From Nitrobacter sp051535215 (GTDB taxonomy: Bacteria; Pseudomonadota; Alphaproteobacteria; Rhizobiales; Xanthobacteraceae): a stretch of DNA of 64,000 bases. Below, piece by piece: positions 35,686 to 43,727 of the stretch (positions are counted from its first letter, which is position 1; each line of letters begins with the position of its first letter). Under the pieces are notes generated by a model that saw only the letters and a program-made list of their open reading frames with translations, was not told the DNA's origin and ran no database searches. A program made the position numbers and the translations under genes. The stretch lies in NCBI RefSeq assembly GCF_051535215.1, contig NZ_JBPPLY010000001.1, positions 124,001 to 188,000 of the forward strand, read 5' to 3'.

Positions 35686-36936
35686 CTATCCGAGAGTTTT
35701 CACCAGCCGGTGCAACGCCTCGGCCGTCGTTTCAGTGTCCGCCACCAGCGCCAGGCGGATATAGCCTGCGCCGGGATTCAAACCGTCGGCTTGCGGGCGC
35801 GACAGATAGCTGCCGGGAATCACGCGCACGCCGGCCTCCCTGTAGAGCTTCACCGTTGCGGCCTCGTCGCCGCCACAAGCGGAGACATCCAGCCAGACGC
35901 AGAAGCCGCCGGCGGGTCTGACATAGCCGTAACGGTTGCCGATGATCTCGTCGGCGAGATCGAACTTGAGCCGGTAGAGCCGGCGGTTCTCCTCGACATG
36001 CGCCTCGTCGCCGTATGCCGCCACGCCAACGTGCTGCAGCGGCACCGGCACCTGGGGAGCCGCGACGTTGCGCAGTTCGTGAAACGCGGCGAGGAAATTG
36101 CGATCGCCGGCGACGAAGCCGACGCGCAGCCCCGGCAGGTTCGAGCGTTTCGACAGCGACTGAAACGCGACGACGTTGGCGAAATCATCGCCCGCGCATT
36201 CCAGCGCGCTGCCGGGCGCGTCTCGTGTGTAGATTTCCGAATAACATTCGTCGGACAACACGAGGAAGCCGTGACGGCGCGCCAGCGCGATCAGGCGCGT
36301 GAAGTAATCGCGCGAGGCCACCGCGCCTTGCGGGTTGGCGGGCGAGGCGAGATAGATCGCGACGGTGCGCGCCAGCGTGGCCTCGTCGAGCGAATCGAGG
36401 TCGGGCAAAAATCCGCCTGCGCGCGTCGCCGGCACCAGGATCGTCTCGCAATTGGCGGCGCGGGCGCCGGCGCCGTAAGCCGGGTAGAACGGGTTCGGCA
36501 TCAGGATCACCGGCGCGCCCTTGCGGGGCGTCACGTAACGGGCGGCGGCGATCGCGGCGTAAAACAGCCCCTCCCGGCTGCCGTTCAGCACCAGAATCTC
36601 GGTCTCGGGATCGAGCGCGCGGGGCAGGGCGAAGCGCCTCGACATCCAGTTTGCGGCAGCCTGGCGGAACGGCTCGATCCCCCGCGCCATCGGGTATCGC
36701 CTGAACTCATTGATGTGCCGGGACAATATTTCGCCGACGAAAGCGGGCGGCGGGTGTTGCGGCTCGCCCAGCGACAGCGAGATCAGGGGCTGTCCCGGCT
36801 GGTGGGGCGCAAGCAACTCCGCCGTGCGGGCAAATGGCGACCGCTCGCCCGGCGTCGTGGACGCGGCCGGACTCGCGGCGGACCCGGCCGGGCTGGCGGC
36901 GCCTTGCGCCGCGCGCGATGAAGCGGTGGTTGCCAT
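35686..36936 (-). CDS. Class I/II PLP-dependent aminotransferase (probable DapC-like)
   Basis: Fold-type I aminotransferase of 416 residues. The PLP Lys lies in QSLSKRSNLPGLRVGFVAGD near 260; NPFYPAYGAG near 147, ASPANPQGAV near 197 and LSDECYSEIY near 225 are also characteristic. The closest fit is the N-succinyl-LL-diaminopimelate aminotransferase group that supplies lysine and peptidoglycan precursors, but substrate cannot be fixed from sequence. The first 35 residues are Ala/Ser/Pro-rich, so the real start may be later. It lies just upstream of ftsK. Confidence 0.88.
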   Translation of the reverse strand: MATTASSRAAQGAASPAGSAASPAASTTPGERSPFARTAELLAPHQPGQPLISLSLGEPQHPPPAFVGEILSRHINEFRRYPMARGIEPFRQAAANWMSRRFALPRALDPETEILVLNGSREGLFYAAIAAARYVTPRKGAPVILMPNPFYPAYGAGARAANCETILVPATRAGGFLPDLDSLDEATLARTVAIYLASPANPQGAVASRDYFTRLIALARRHGFLVLSDECYSEIYTRDAPGSALECAGDDFANVVAFQSLSKRSNLPGLRVGFVAGDRNFLAAFHELRNVAAPQVPVPLQHVGVAAYGDEAHVEENRRLYRLKFDLADEIIGNRYGYVRPAGGFCVWLDVSACGGDEAATVKLYREAGVRVIPGSYLSRPQADGLNPGAGYIRLALVADTETTAEALHRLVKTLG

Positions 36937-37167
36937 CGGTTAAGCGTCAACACTTTCAAGACGTTCGGCCACACGTGGGGGCCGGAACGAAAGCCAGTTG
37001 AGTACCATAGGTGCGGCGAGGTTAAGACGCGATTAACCATCGGCGGGAGAGGGGATTTTCGTACTCAGGTGTCTCCTTGGGGATTGTGAGCGTCGCAAAC
37101 TCCGATTCTTTCGAGGAACTTGCGACTCGCATAGGTTGTGATTTCTTCCAATTACCAGGAGAGTCCA

Positions 37168-37428
37168 GTGTTCGGTTTTACCAAATGCGGAAAGTGTGAA
37201 GGCGCTGCGTTCAAATTGCAGGAAGTGAACGTGAACGGTGCCGCATACAGGATGTACGCAATCCAATGCACGAGTTGCCAGACGCCAATTGGCGTTACTG
37301 AATATTTCGACAACGGTTCTCTTCTGAAGAAGCAAGAGAAGGCGATTGCTGATTTGGGCCAGAAGATTAGTCACATTGAAAATGCGGTGAATCAAATCGC
37401 TTACGCCCTGCAATCGTTGCGGCGATAG
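37168..37428 (+). CDS. Small zinc-ribbon protein of unknown function
   Basis: Protein of 86 residues starting at a GTG (37168-37170) with AGGAGAG 4-10 bases upstream. The first half has two CxxC pairs (TKCGKC and IQCTSC) that should bind one zinc; the second half (about 50-85) is a likely coiled coil. I do not recognise the family. The DNA is AT-richer than the surroundings. It lies 131 bases upstream of the DUF3800 gene on the same strand, and both look like recent arrivals. Confidence 0.7.
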   Translation: MFGFTKCGKCEGAAFKLQEVNVNGAAYRMYAIQCTSCQTPIGVTEYFDNGSLLKKQEKAIADLGQKISHIENAVNQIAYALQSLRR

Positions 37429-37559
37429 CGGCTCGGTATTAATCGTTAACGCACATCCAACGGTTGCTCTAACTGTAGTCGTAACGCGGCCGTCAATAAT
37501 AGCGCGGTCTTCGATTTTTTGCAGGAGCGCGCCGGCTTCCTTGAAGGTGTCTAGCCTGC

Positions 37560-38414
37560 ATGCCGGTATCTTTCGTTGTGTACATTGATGAGTCTGGTGA
37601 TACGGGACTCGAACAAATCAAAAAACCGGATGATCCAAAAGGGGCGACCGAATGGCTCGTTCTGTCCGCCTTTTTAGTAAGGATTCAAAACGATTCCGAG
37701 ATGGTCACATGGACTCGGGACGTTCAGGAACAGTTTATCAGTAGGCGGGCTGACTTGCATTTCAACAAGCTGCTGCCTTTCAAAAAAACACACGTTTGTG
37801 CAGCTTTGGCGACGAAGCTTGCGAGGTGTTTCGTCGCGATGTCCAACAAAAAGAACATCGAGAAATACAAAAACCCGCGCCTAGACGATGACAATAAAGC
37901 CTGGATTTATTGGTTTCTGACTCGCTTGCTATTGGAACGCGTCACGGCATTTTGCGCCCAACATGTCCCAGAAGCGCGGAAAGACCAAGACAAGCTTCGC
38001 ATTATATTTTCTCGACGTGGTGACCTCACCTACAAGGATTTTACCGATTACCTTCGGAGGATGTACTACGAGAGGGGCGCTCAGGTTTTAGGCTACAAGG
38101 AGCTTGATTGGTCTGTCATCGATTTCGATGAAATTTATGCACACGATCATGGTGACAGAGCAGGCCTTCAACTGGCCGATGTAATCGCGAGTTCTTTTTT
38201 CCAAGCCGTTGAACTCAACCGAGGTGCTCAAGTCGAGTGCGATCCGTCGTATGCAAAGCTTCTAAAGCCACTCATGCATCATAATGGGAGACGCTGGTAT
38301 CTCGGGTTTGGCGTAAAACCAATGCCGCTGCTTGGAGAAATGAACCTTACCGATCCGCAGAAGGAGCTTTTCACTTTCTACGGAGCTAATGCGAATAGTT
38401 GGAGGAAAAAGTGA
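37560..38414 (+). CDS. DUF3800 domain protein
   Basis: Protein of 284 residues with DUF3800 signatures: VVYIDESGDTG at 6-16 (acidic cluster D10, E11, D14) and HGDRAGLQLADVIASSFFQAVE near 197-218 with another conserved Asp. Family members occur in accessory regions, sometimes with defence genes, and the acidic residues suggest a metal-dependent nuclease of RNase H-like type, which is unproven. Base composition is visibly more AT-rich than neighbours, suggesting transfer. No strong ribosome binding site is visible. A folded element starts at its stop codon. Confidence 0.85.
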   Translation: MPVSFVVYIDESGDTGLEQIKKPDDPKGATEWLVLSAFLVRIQNDSEMVTWTRDVQEQFISRRADLHFNKLLPFKKTHVCAALATKLARCFVAMSNKKNIEKYKNPRLDDDNKAWIYWFLTRLLLERVTAFCAQHVPEARKDQDKLRIIFSRRGDLTYKDFTDYLRRMYYERGAQVLGYKELDWSVIDFDEIYAHDHGDRAGLQLADVIASSFFQAVELNRGAQVECDPSYAKLLKPLMHHNGRRWYLGFGVKPMPLLGEMNLTDPQKELFTFYGANANSWRKK

Positions 38415-38504
38415 GCAGGCCCCCGGCTCCTAACATGATCCTTTTGAAGGGATCATTGCCTCGCGCGATTGGAGACTCGGAGTGGTCCCGACGTTGCCTG
38501 CTCA
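38412..38504 (+). ncRNA. Candidate structured RNA at the 3' end of the DUF3800 gene
   Basis: A 93-base segment closed by a perfect 9-base stem, TGAGCAGGC (38412-38420, including the stop codon) with GCCTGCTCA (38496-38504). Inside are a hairpin ATGATCC/GGATCAT (38435-38456), a possible CTCC/GGAG plus CCG/CGG helix (38423-38430 with 38471-38480), and a small TCGG/CCGA hairpin (38477-38491). Comparative RNA searches have reported several RNA motifs linked to DUF3800 genes; whether this is one is untested. Confidence 0.45.
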
Positions 38505-38520
38505 GGTTAAATATATAGCA

Positions 38521-38538
38521 GATTCATCGTTGTGAATC
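38521..38538. terminator. Hairpin downstream of the DUF3800 element
   Basis: GATTCA (38521-38526) / TGAATC (38533-38538) with a 6-base loop, in an AT-rich stretch near the right edge of the insertion. No T-run; it may be a terminator or an end mark of the inserted DNA. Confidence 0.35.
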
Positions 38539-38649
38539 AATACGTTAGTAAACCATTGGTATGACTCGTTTATTCTAAGGCTTGATCCACGCCAAGCACA
38601 ATCCGGCTGTTGTAGCGGAAATCAAACTTCGACACCGATCTCACCGCCC

Positions 38650-39870
38650 CTACAGCGCCTCGCCCTTCAGCAGTCGCGGCACTTCGCCGGTCAGTCCCGC
38701 CGCCTGGCGGATGAATGCGTTCTTCAAAGGCGGCATGCGGTCGACCAGCCCGAGCCCGAGGTCGCGCACGCCGCGCAACAGCGTCGATTCGTTTGAGAAC
38801 AGAACGTTGAGCGTGTTGGTGGCAAGGCCCATCGCCATGGTGTCGAAGCGACGCCAGCGCTGATAGCGCTCGAGCACGTCGGCCTGTCCCGGATCGATGC
38901 CGAGCCTGACCGCATCGACCACGCTTTCCGCCAGCGCCGCGACGTCCTTCAGTCCGAGGTTCAGGCCCTGTCCCGCGATCGGATGGATCACATGCGCGGC
39001 GTCACCGACCAGCGCCAGCCGCTCGGCGATGAACGAGCGCGCGACGAAATACTGAAGCGGAAAGGCGCGCGGCTTGTCGAGGGCCTTGATCTCGCCGAGC
39101 TGCAGGCCGAAGCGCCGTTCCAGCTCGGCGTGAAATTCGTCTTCGGCAAGCGCGACGATGCGTGCGGCGTCCGCCCGTTTCTCGGTCCACACCAGCGACG
39201 AACGCCGGCCCGTCAGCGGCAGGATCGCGAACGGACCCGCGGGAAGAAAATGTTCTTCGGCGCGGCCGTGATGATCGCGCTCATGGCCGACGGTGACGAC
39301 GATGCCGGATTGATCGTAGTCCCAACCGTGGGTGGCGATGCCGGCGCGCTCGCGCAGTTTTGAGCGCGCCCCGTCAGCCGCCACCAGCAGGCTGGCGTCG
39401 ATGGTCGAGCCGTCGGCGAGCGAGACCGCGACGCCGCCGGGCCGCGCCTCGTTCGCCGTCACCGCCGTGGCGCGCAAATCGACGCCTGCTGCTTCCGCCC
39501 GCGATGCCAGCGCTTCGATCAGGTAACGGTTCTCGACCATGTGCGCGAACGGCTCGCCGGGCTCGACGTTGCCGGCAAAGGTCAGGAACACCGGACGAGT
39601 GGCGTCCTCGAGCTTCGAATCCGTCACCACCATGTCGAGGATCGGCTGCGCGGTGCCGGCGATCTCGTCCCACACCCCGAGCGCCTCGAACAGGCGGCGG
39701 CAGGCGGCGACGATGGCGGTGGCGCGCGGATCGCGGCTCGGCCGGTTCGCCAGCATGGGGTCGGCGACGACGATCGGGACCTCCGCTCCCAGCCCCTGGC
39801 GCAGCGCGAGCGCCAGCGCCAGCCCCGCGAACGCGCCGCCGCAGATGACAATGCTCTGTTGTGTCGTCAT
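38650..39870 (-). CDS. UbiH/UbiF/COQ6-family FAD-dependent hydroxylase
   Basis: Flavin monooxygenase of 406 residues likely hydroxylating a ring position in ubiquinone biosynthesis. The N-terminal FAD motif is IVICGGAFAGLALALAL (7-23), the mid DG motif is LLVAADGARSKLRERAG near 160-176, and the second FAD motif is LALVGDAAHVIHPIAGQGLNLGL near 285-307. The first motif has CGGAFAG where GGGPAG is usual. Which ring carbon it attacks cannot be told. It diverges from tesB. Confidence 0.9.
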   Translation of the reverse strand: MTTQQSIVICGGAFAGLALALALRQGLGAEVPIVVADPMLANRPSRDPRATAIVAACRRLFEALGVWDEIAGTAQPILDMVVTDSKLEDATRPVFLTFAGNVEPGEPFAHMVENRYLIEALASRAEAAGVDLRATAVTANEARPGGVAVSLADGSTIDASLLVAADGARSKLRERAGIATHGWDYDQSGIVVTVGHERDHHGRAEEHFLPAGPFAILPLTGRRSSLVWTEKRADAARIVALAEDEFHAELERRFGLQLGEIKALDKPRAFPLQYFVARSFIAERLALVGDAAHVIHPIAGQGLNLGLKDVAALAESVVDAVRLGIDPGQADVLERYQRWRRFDTMAMGLATNTLNVLFSNESTLLRGVRDLGLGLVDRMPPLKNAFIRQAAGLTGEVPRLLKGEAL

Positions 39871-40033
39871 GGTACGCCTGACCTTCTTGCGCCGGCACTA
39901 TAGCCGGGCGAAACACGTTCACCAAACGCGGAGCGCGAACGGCCGTTCCGGCTCAGCCACCTGAACGCGGACCCGCAATCCCGGTTCGAGCTTCGCCTCG
40001 TCCGGGACGACGGTCTCAATGGAAGCCATCCCG

Positions 40034-40894
40034 ATGTCCAAAAGTCTGGTCGACCTGATCTCGATCCTCGATCTGGAGCCGCTCGAGGAAAACCTGTTCC
40101 GCGGCAACAGCCCTAAGACGAGCTGGCAGCGGGTGTTCGGCGGGCAGGTGATCGGACAGGCGATGGTCGCAGCCTGCCGCACCGTCGAAGGCCGCCTGCC
40201 GCACTCGCTGCATTGCTATTTCATCCTGCCCGGCGATCCCGCCATCCCGATCGTCTACGAGGTGGAGCGGCTGCGCGACGGCAAGAGCTATTCCACGCGG
40301 CGCGTCACCGCGATCCAGCATGGCCGCGCCATCTTCTCGACCATGGTGTCGTTCCACGTGGACGAGGAGGGCGCGTTCGACCATCAGGATCCCATGCCCG
40401 ACGTGCCGCCGCCGGAAAGCCTCTCGCCTGAGGAGTTCGCCAGGCAGCCGACGTTCAAGGAGATGCCGGAGTTCATCCGCCGCTATTACGAATCCGACCC
40501 GCCGATCGAACTGAGGCCCGTTGAATTCAGCCGCTATCTCGGTGAGAAGATCGGCGACGGCCGCACCCACGTCTGGATCCGCGCAGCAGCAAAACTGCCC
40601 GACGATCCGGCGCTGCATATGTGTGCGCTCGCTTATGCGTCGGACTTCGCGCTATTGGACGCGGTGATGGCGCGCTACGGCCGTACCCTGTTCGACAAGC
40701 GCATGATGGCGGCCTCGCTCGATCACGCGATGTGGTTTCACCGTCCGTTCCGCGCCGACGAATGGCTGCTCTACGCGCAGGATTCGCCGAGCGCGCAGAG
40801 CGGACGCGGCCTCGCCCGCGGGTTGATCTTCAAGCGCGACGGCATGCTCGTCGCGTCCGTCGCGCAGGAAGGCTCGCTGCGCGAGCGGCGCTGA
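40034..40894 (+). CDS. tesB: Acyl-CoA thioesterase II (TesB)
   Basis: Double-hotdog thioesterase hydrolysing medium and long acyl-CoA. The 286-residue protein shows RVFGGQVIGQAMVAA near 32, HSLHCYFILPGDP near 62, the catalytic Asp in LAYASDFALLDA near 206, and LDHAMWFHRPFRADEWLLYAQ near 232 to 252. I start at the ATG giving MSKSLVDLISIL with GGAAG upstream; an ATG 15 bases earlier (40019) is possible. A 255-base gap follows before glnK1. Confidence 0.94.
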   Translation: MSKSLVDLISILDLEPLEENLFRGNSPKTSWQRVFGGQVIGQAMVAACRTVEGRLPHSLHCYFILPGDPAIPIVYEVERLRDGKSYSTRRVTAIQHGRAIFSTMVSFHVDEEGAFDHQDPMPDVPPPESLSPEEFARQPTFKEMPEFIRRYYESDPPIELRPVEFSRYLGEKIGDGRTHVWIRAAAKLPDDPALHMCALAYASDFALLDAVMARYGRTLFDKRMMAASLDHAMWFHRPFRADEWLLYAQDSPSAQSGRGLARGLIFKRDGMLVASVAQEGSLRERR

Positions 40895-41149
40895 GGCTTC
40901 GTGGCCGACCTGCCCAAAAGAATCCGTCGGTCTTCGCGGCCGGAACGATCATTGGTCGAAAAGTGTTGGAACGCGGTTCACGCGCGAAAACCCGGCCGGC
41001 TTGCGCGACGCTCGCCATATTGGTGGCGGCGGGGACGCACGTTTTTCGTCCACTCTGCAAGTTTTTTGTGCGGTTTGCATGGAAAGGTGTCAGACTTGGC
41101 TGCGCGAATTCGTTTATCACAGTGTTGTCCATCGAGCGGATGAGCCCTT

Positions 41150-41488
41150 ATGAAACTCGTCATCGCCATCATTAAACCCTTCAAACTGGAGGAGGTCCGC
41201 CAGGTGCTGACCGAACTCGGCGTGCATGGCATGACCGTAACCGAGGTCAAGGGCTACGGCCGCCAGAAGGGGCATACCGAAATCTATCGCGGGGCCGAAT
41301 ATGTCGTGAATTTTCTTCCCAAGCTGCGGATCGAGGTCGCGGTGCCGTCGGAGCTCGCGGACAAAACCGTGGAAGCCATCACCACGGCCGCGCATACCGG
41401 TCAGATCGGCGACGGCAAGATTTTCGTGCTTCCGATCGATCACGCCCTGCGCATCCGCACGGGAGAGACCGACGGCGACGCGCTGTGA
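41150..41488 (+). CDS. glnK: Nitrogen regulatory protein PII (GlnK-type, copy 1)
   Basis: Trimeric signal protein that reads ATP/ADP and 2-oxoglutarate and, when deuridylylated, blocks AmtB. The 112-residue protein starts MKLVIAIIKPFKLEEVR, and has the T-loop with the uridylylation Tyr in YGRQKGHTEIYRGAEY (Tyr51) and the nucleotide-binding B-loop THTGQIGDGKIF-like stretch at 83-92. It precedes amtB1, separated by a repeat element. A second glnK-amtB pair follows, 60% or more alike by eye. Confidence 0.96.
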   Translation: MKLVIAIIKPFKLEEVRQVLTELGVHGMTVTEVKGYGRQKGHTEIYRGAEYVVNFLPKLRIEVAVPSELADKTVEAITTAAHTGQIGDGKIFVLPIDHALRIRTGETDGDAL

Positions 41489-41511
41489 GATTGATGACAG
41501 AGAGAAGTATT

Positions 41512-41632
41512 GTCGTTGCGAGCCAACGGGTCGGCGCGAAGCGTCGCCCAGGGACAGGCTCCGCGAAGCGATACGGTTAACGCCTCACTGAGGGGACCCG
41601 ATTGCTTCGGAGCTGAAGCTCCTCGCAACGAC
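41512..41632. repeat. Dispersed inverted-repeat element between glnK1 and amtB1
   Basis: A 121-base element bounded by perfect 11-base inverted repeats GTCGTTGCGAG (41512-41522) and CTCGCAACGAC (41622-41632), with an inner ATTGCTTCGGAGC block. It resembles the TCATTGCGAG...GATTGCTTCGCT elements common in this bacterial group. It fills almost the whole gap between two genes that are normally co-transcribed. Confidence 0.85.
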
Positions 41633-41658
41633 GGAGATAGCCAGGCCGGGGATCGACA

Positions 41659-42972
41659 ATGGGGGCAGTTTCACGTTGGCCGGCGCGCGCGGCCGCGACG
41701 ACCTTTGCACTCGCCATGCTCGCAACGTCAGGCGGGCAGGCTTTGGCGAGCGAGGTGTCCACGGTCAGCGCGGCCGATACCACCTGGATGATCGTCGCCA
41801 CCGCCTTCGTGCTGATGATGACGATTCCGGGGCTCGCGCTGTTCTATTCCGGCATGGTGCGCAAGAAGAACGTGCTGGCGACCATGGCGCAAAGCCTCGC
41901 GGCGGTCGCGATGATTTCGATCCTGTGGGTGGCGTTCGGTTACTCGCTGGCGTTCACCGGCGACGGGCGGTGGCTCGGATCGCCCGCCCGCCTGTTTCTC
42001 GCCGGCATGAGCATGGACGCCGTCAATCCCGCGGCGAAGACCATTCCGGAAGCGCTGTTCATGCTTTACCAGATGACCTTCGCGATCATCACGGTGGCGC
42101 TGGTAGCGGGCTCGGTGGCCGACCGGATGCGCTTTTCGGCCTATCTGCTGTTTTCCATCGGCTGGTTCGTCTTTGTCTACGTTCCGCTCGTGCACTGGGT
42201 GTGGGGCGGCGGTTTCCTCAGTGCGGCCGGCGTGCAGGATTTCGCCGGGGGGCTCGTGGTGCATCTCAGTGCCGGCGTCGGCGGGCTGGTCGCCGCGAAA
42301 GTTCTGGGCAACCGTCACGGTTACGGTTCGGAGAACCTGTCACCGTACGATCTGTCGCTGGCCGTGGTCGGCACCGGATTGCTGTGGGTCGGATGGTTCG
42401 GCTTCAACGGCGGCTCGGCGCTGGCCGCCAATTCGCGCGCAGTGATGGCGATCATCGCCACGCATCTGGCCGCTTGCGCCGGGGCGCTGACATGGGGCGC
42501 GGTCGAATGGTCGACGCGGCGCAAGCCCTCCGTGCTCGGCATGATCTCGGGCGCAGTCGCGGGCCTCGGCACGATCACGCCGGCGTCCGGCTTCGTCACG
42601 CCGCTGCAGGGCATCGTCATCGGCATCGTTGCCGGACTGGTCTGCTATTGGGCCTGCACCAGCCTCAAGCATCGCTTCCGCTATGACGACGCGCTCGACG
42701 TGTTCGGTGTCCACGGCATCGGCGGACTGACCGGAACCCTGCTGCTCGGAGTGTTTGCGACCTCCTCGATCGGCGGCGTGCCCGGTCTTTTGGAAGGCAA
42801 TCCGCGCCAGTTGCTGCTGCAGTTTTATGGCGTGGGCGTCACCCTGCTCTGGTCGGGCGCGGTCACCTATGGTCTCCTCAAGCTGGTTAGCGTTTTCGTG
42901 TCGCTGCGGGTCTCGCGCGAGAACGAGCTGGAAGGCCTCGACATTTCCCAGCACGGCGAGGCGTTGCAATAG
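41659..42972 (+). CDS. amtB: Ammonium transporter AmtB (copy 1)
   Basis: Trimeric ammonium channel of 437 residues with a signal peptide (about 1-31) and eleven expected membrane segments. Visible marks are GLALFYSGMVRKKN near 56, DFAGGLVVHLSAGVGG near 195 with the conserved Asp and first pore His, and DVFGVHGIGGLTG near 350 with the second pore His. The C-terminal tail ELEGLDISQHGEALQ is the GlnK-contact end. It is followed by a strong terminator. Confidence 0.95.
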   Translation: MGAVSRWPARAAATTFALAMLATSGGQALASEVSTVSAADTTWMIVATAFVLMMTIPGLALFYSGMVRKKNVLATMAQSLAAVAMISILWVAFGYSLAFTGDGRWLGSPARLFLAGMSMDAVNPAAKTIPEALFMLYQMTFAIITVALVAGSVADRMRFSAYLLFSIGWFVFVYVPLVHWVWGGGFLSAAGVQDFAGGLVVHLSAGVGGLVAAKVLGNRHGYGSENLSPYDLSLAVVGTGLLWVGWFGFNGGSALAANSRAVMAIIATHLAACAGALTWGAVEWSTRRKPSVLGMISGAVAGLGTITPASGFVTPLQGIVIGIVAGLVCYWACTSLKHRFRYDDALDVFGVHGIGGLTGTLLLGVFATSSIGGVPGLLEGNPRQLLLQFYGVGVTLLWSGAVTYGLLKLVSVFVSLRVSRENELEGLDISQHGEALQ

Positions 42973-43000
42973 CGCGACAGCTTGTGAGTCGCGTTTTTGG

Positions 43001-43031
43001 GCCCGGTTCTGGTTTCGGAACCGGGCTTTTT
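43001..43031 (+). terminator. Rho-independent terminator after amtB1
   Basis: GCCCGGTTC (43001-43009) / GAACCGGGC (43018-43026) stem followed at once by TTTTT. It ends the first glnK-amtB operon 30 bases past the amtB1 stop. Confidence 0.92.
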
Positions 43032-43234
43032 CTTCATTGGAGGAGCGACTCAAACCTTTCGGCTCCACTGGGTGCATTTCTGTTAGGCAAAGTATCCCGA
43101 AAGCCTAGCGCTGCCCTTATTTTGTGCAGATGTGGACAGGCTTTAAGCGGCGCTTACCGCGCCTCACGCCACCGCTCGGCGGCTGATCCGAAAATACATT
43201 TACTTACAGTAAGTTAAGCCACCCATCCGGGTTG

Positions 43235-43250
43235 GCACGGCATTTGATTC
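43235..43250 (+). promoter_or_regulatory. Sigma-54-type promoter for glnK2-amtB2
   Basis: TGGCACGGCATTTGAT matches the sigma-54 consensus TGGCACG-N5-TTGCA at the whole -24 block and differs at one base in the -12 block (GA for GC). It lies about 100 bases before glnK2 in the 378-base amtB1-glnK2 gap (42973-43350). This fits NtrC/RpoN control of ammonium uptake; no clear NtrC site was found. Confidence 0.65.
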
Positions 43251-43350
43251 TATGGATCACGGCTGAAGCCGCTTCGTGACCGTCTCCTGCGCGGTGACCT
43301 CAGCCGAGTCCGCCCGGCGTTGCAGCCGGGCCCAGCCGGGAACCGGACAC

Positions 43351-43689
43351 ATGAAAATTGTGATGGCGATCATCAAGCCCTTCAAGCTCGAAGAGGTTCG
43401 CGATGCCCTGACCGCGATCGGCGTGCACGGTCTGACCGCGACCGAGGTCAAGGGCTACGGCCGCCAGAAGGGCCATACCGAAATCTATCGCGCCGCTGAG
43501 TACACGGTGAGCTTCCTGCCGAAGATCAAGATCGAGGTCGCGATCAAGTCGGACCTGGTCGATGCGGTCGTCGAAGCCATCGCCTCGACCGCGCGGACCG
43601 GCAGGATCGGCGACGGCAAGATCTTCGTCATCGATCTCGAGCACGCGCTTCGCATTCGCACCGGAGAGCTGGATGCCGACGCGATCTGA
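43351..43689 (+). CDS. glnK: Nitrogen regulatory protein PII (GlnK-type, copy 2)
   Basis: Second PII protein, 112 residues, starting MKIVMAIIKPFKLEEVRD, with T-loop YGRQKGHTEIYRAAEY (Tyr51) and GRIGDGKIFVI near 83-92. It differs from copy 1 mainly in the 52-80 region (KIKIEVAIKSDLVDAVVEA). It pairs with amtB2 38 bases downstream and has its own sigma-54-type promoter. The ATG at 43351 is the family start; an earlier in-frame ATG at 43276 is not credible. Confidence 0.96.
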   Translation: MKIVMAIIKPFKLEEVRDALTAIGVHGLTATEVKGYGRQKGHTEIYRAAEYTVSFLPKIKIEVAIKSDLVDAVVEAIASTARTGRIGDGKIFVIDLEHALRIRTGELDADAI

Positions 43690-43727
43690 TCCCGCACCCC
43701 CCGTCGCTCAATGAGGAGAAAAAGCAC

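Noticed and set aside
35629..36921. 430-codon open frame opposite the aminotransferase
   Set aside because: Shadow of a gene with intact PLP-binding motifs.
40895..41149. Sigma-54 promoter for glnK1
   Set aside because: I searched for GG-N10-GC patterns and found no site close to TGGCAC-N5-TTGCA.
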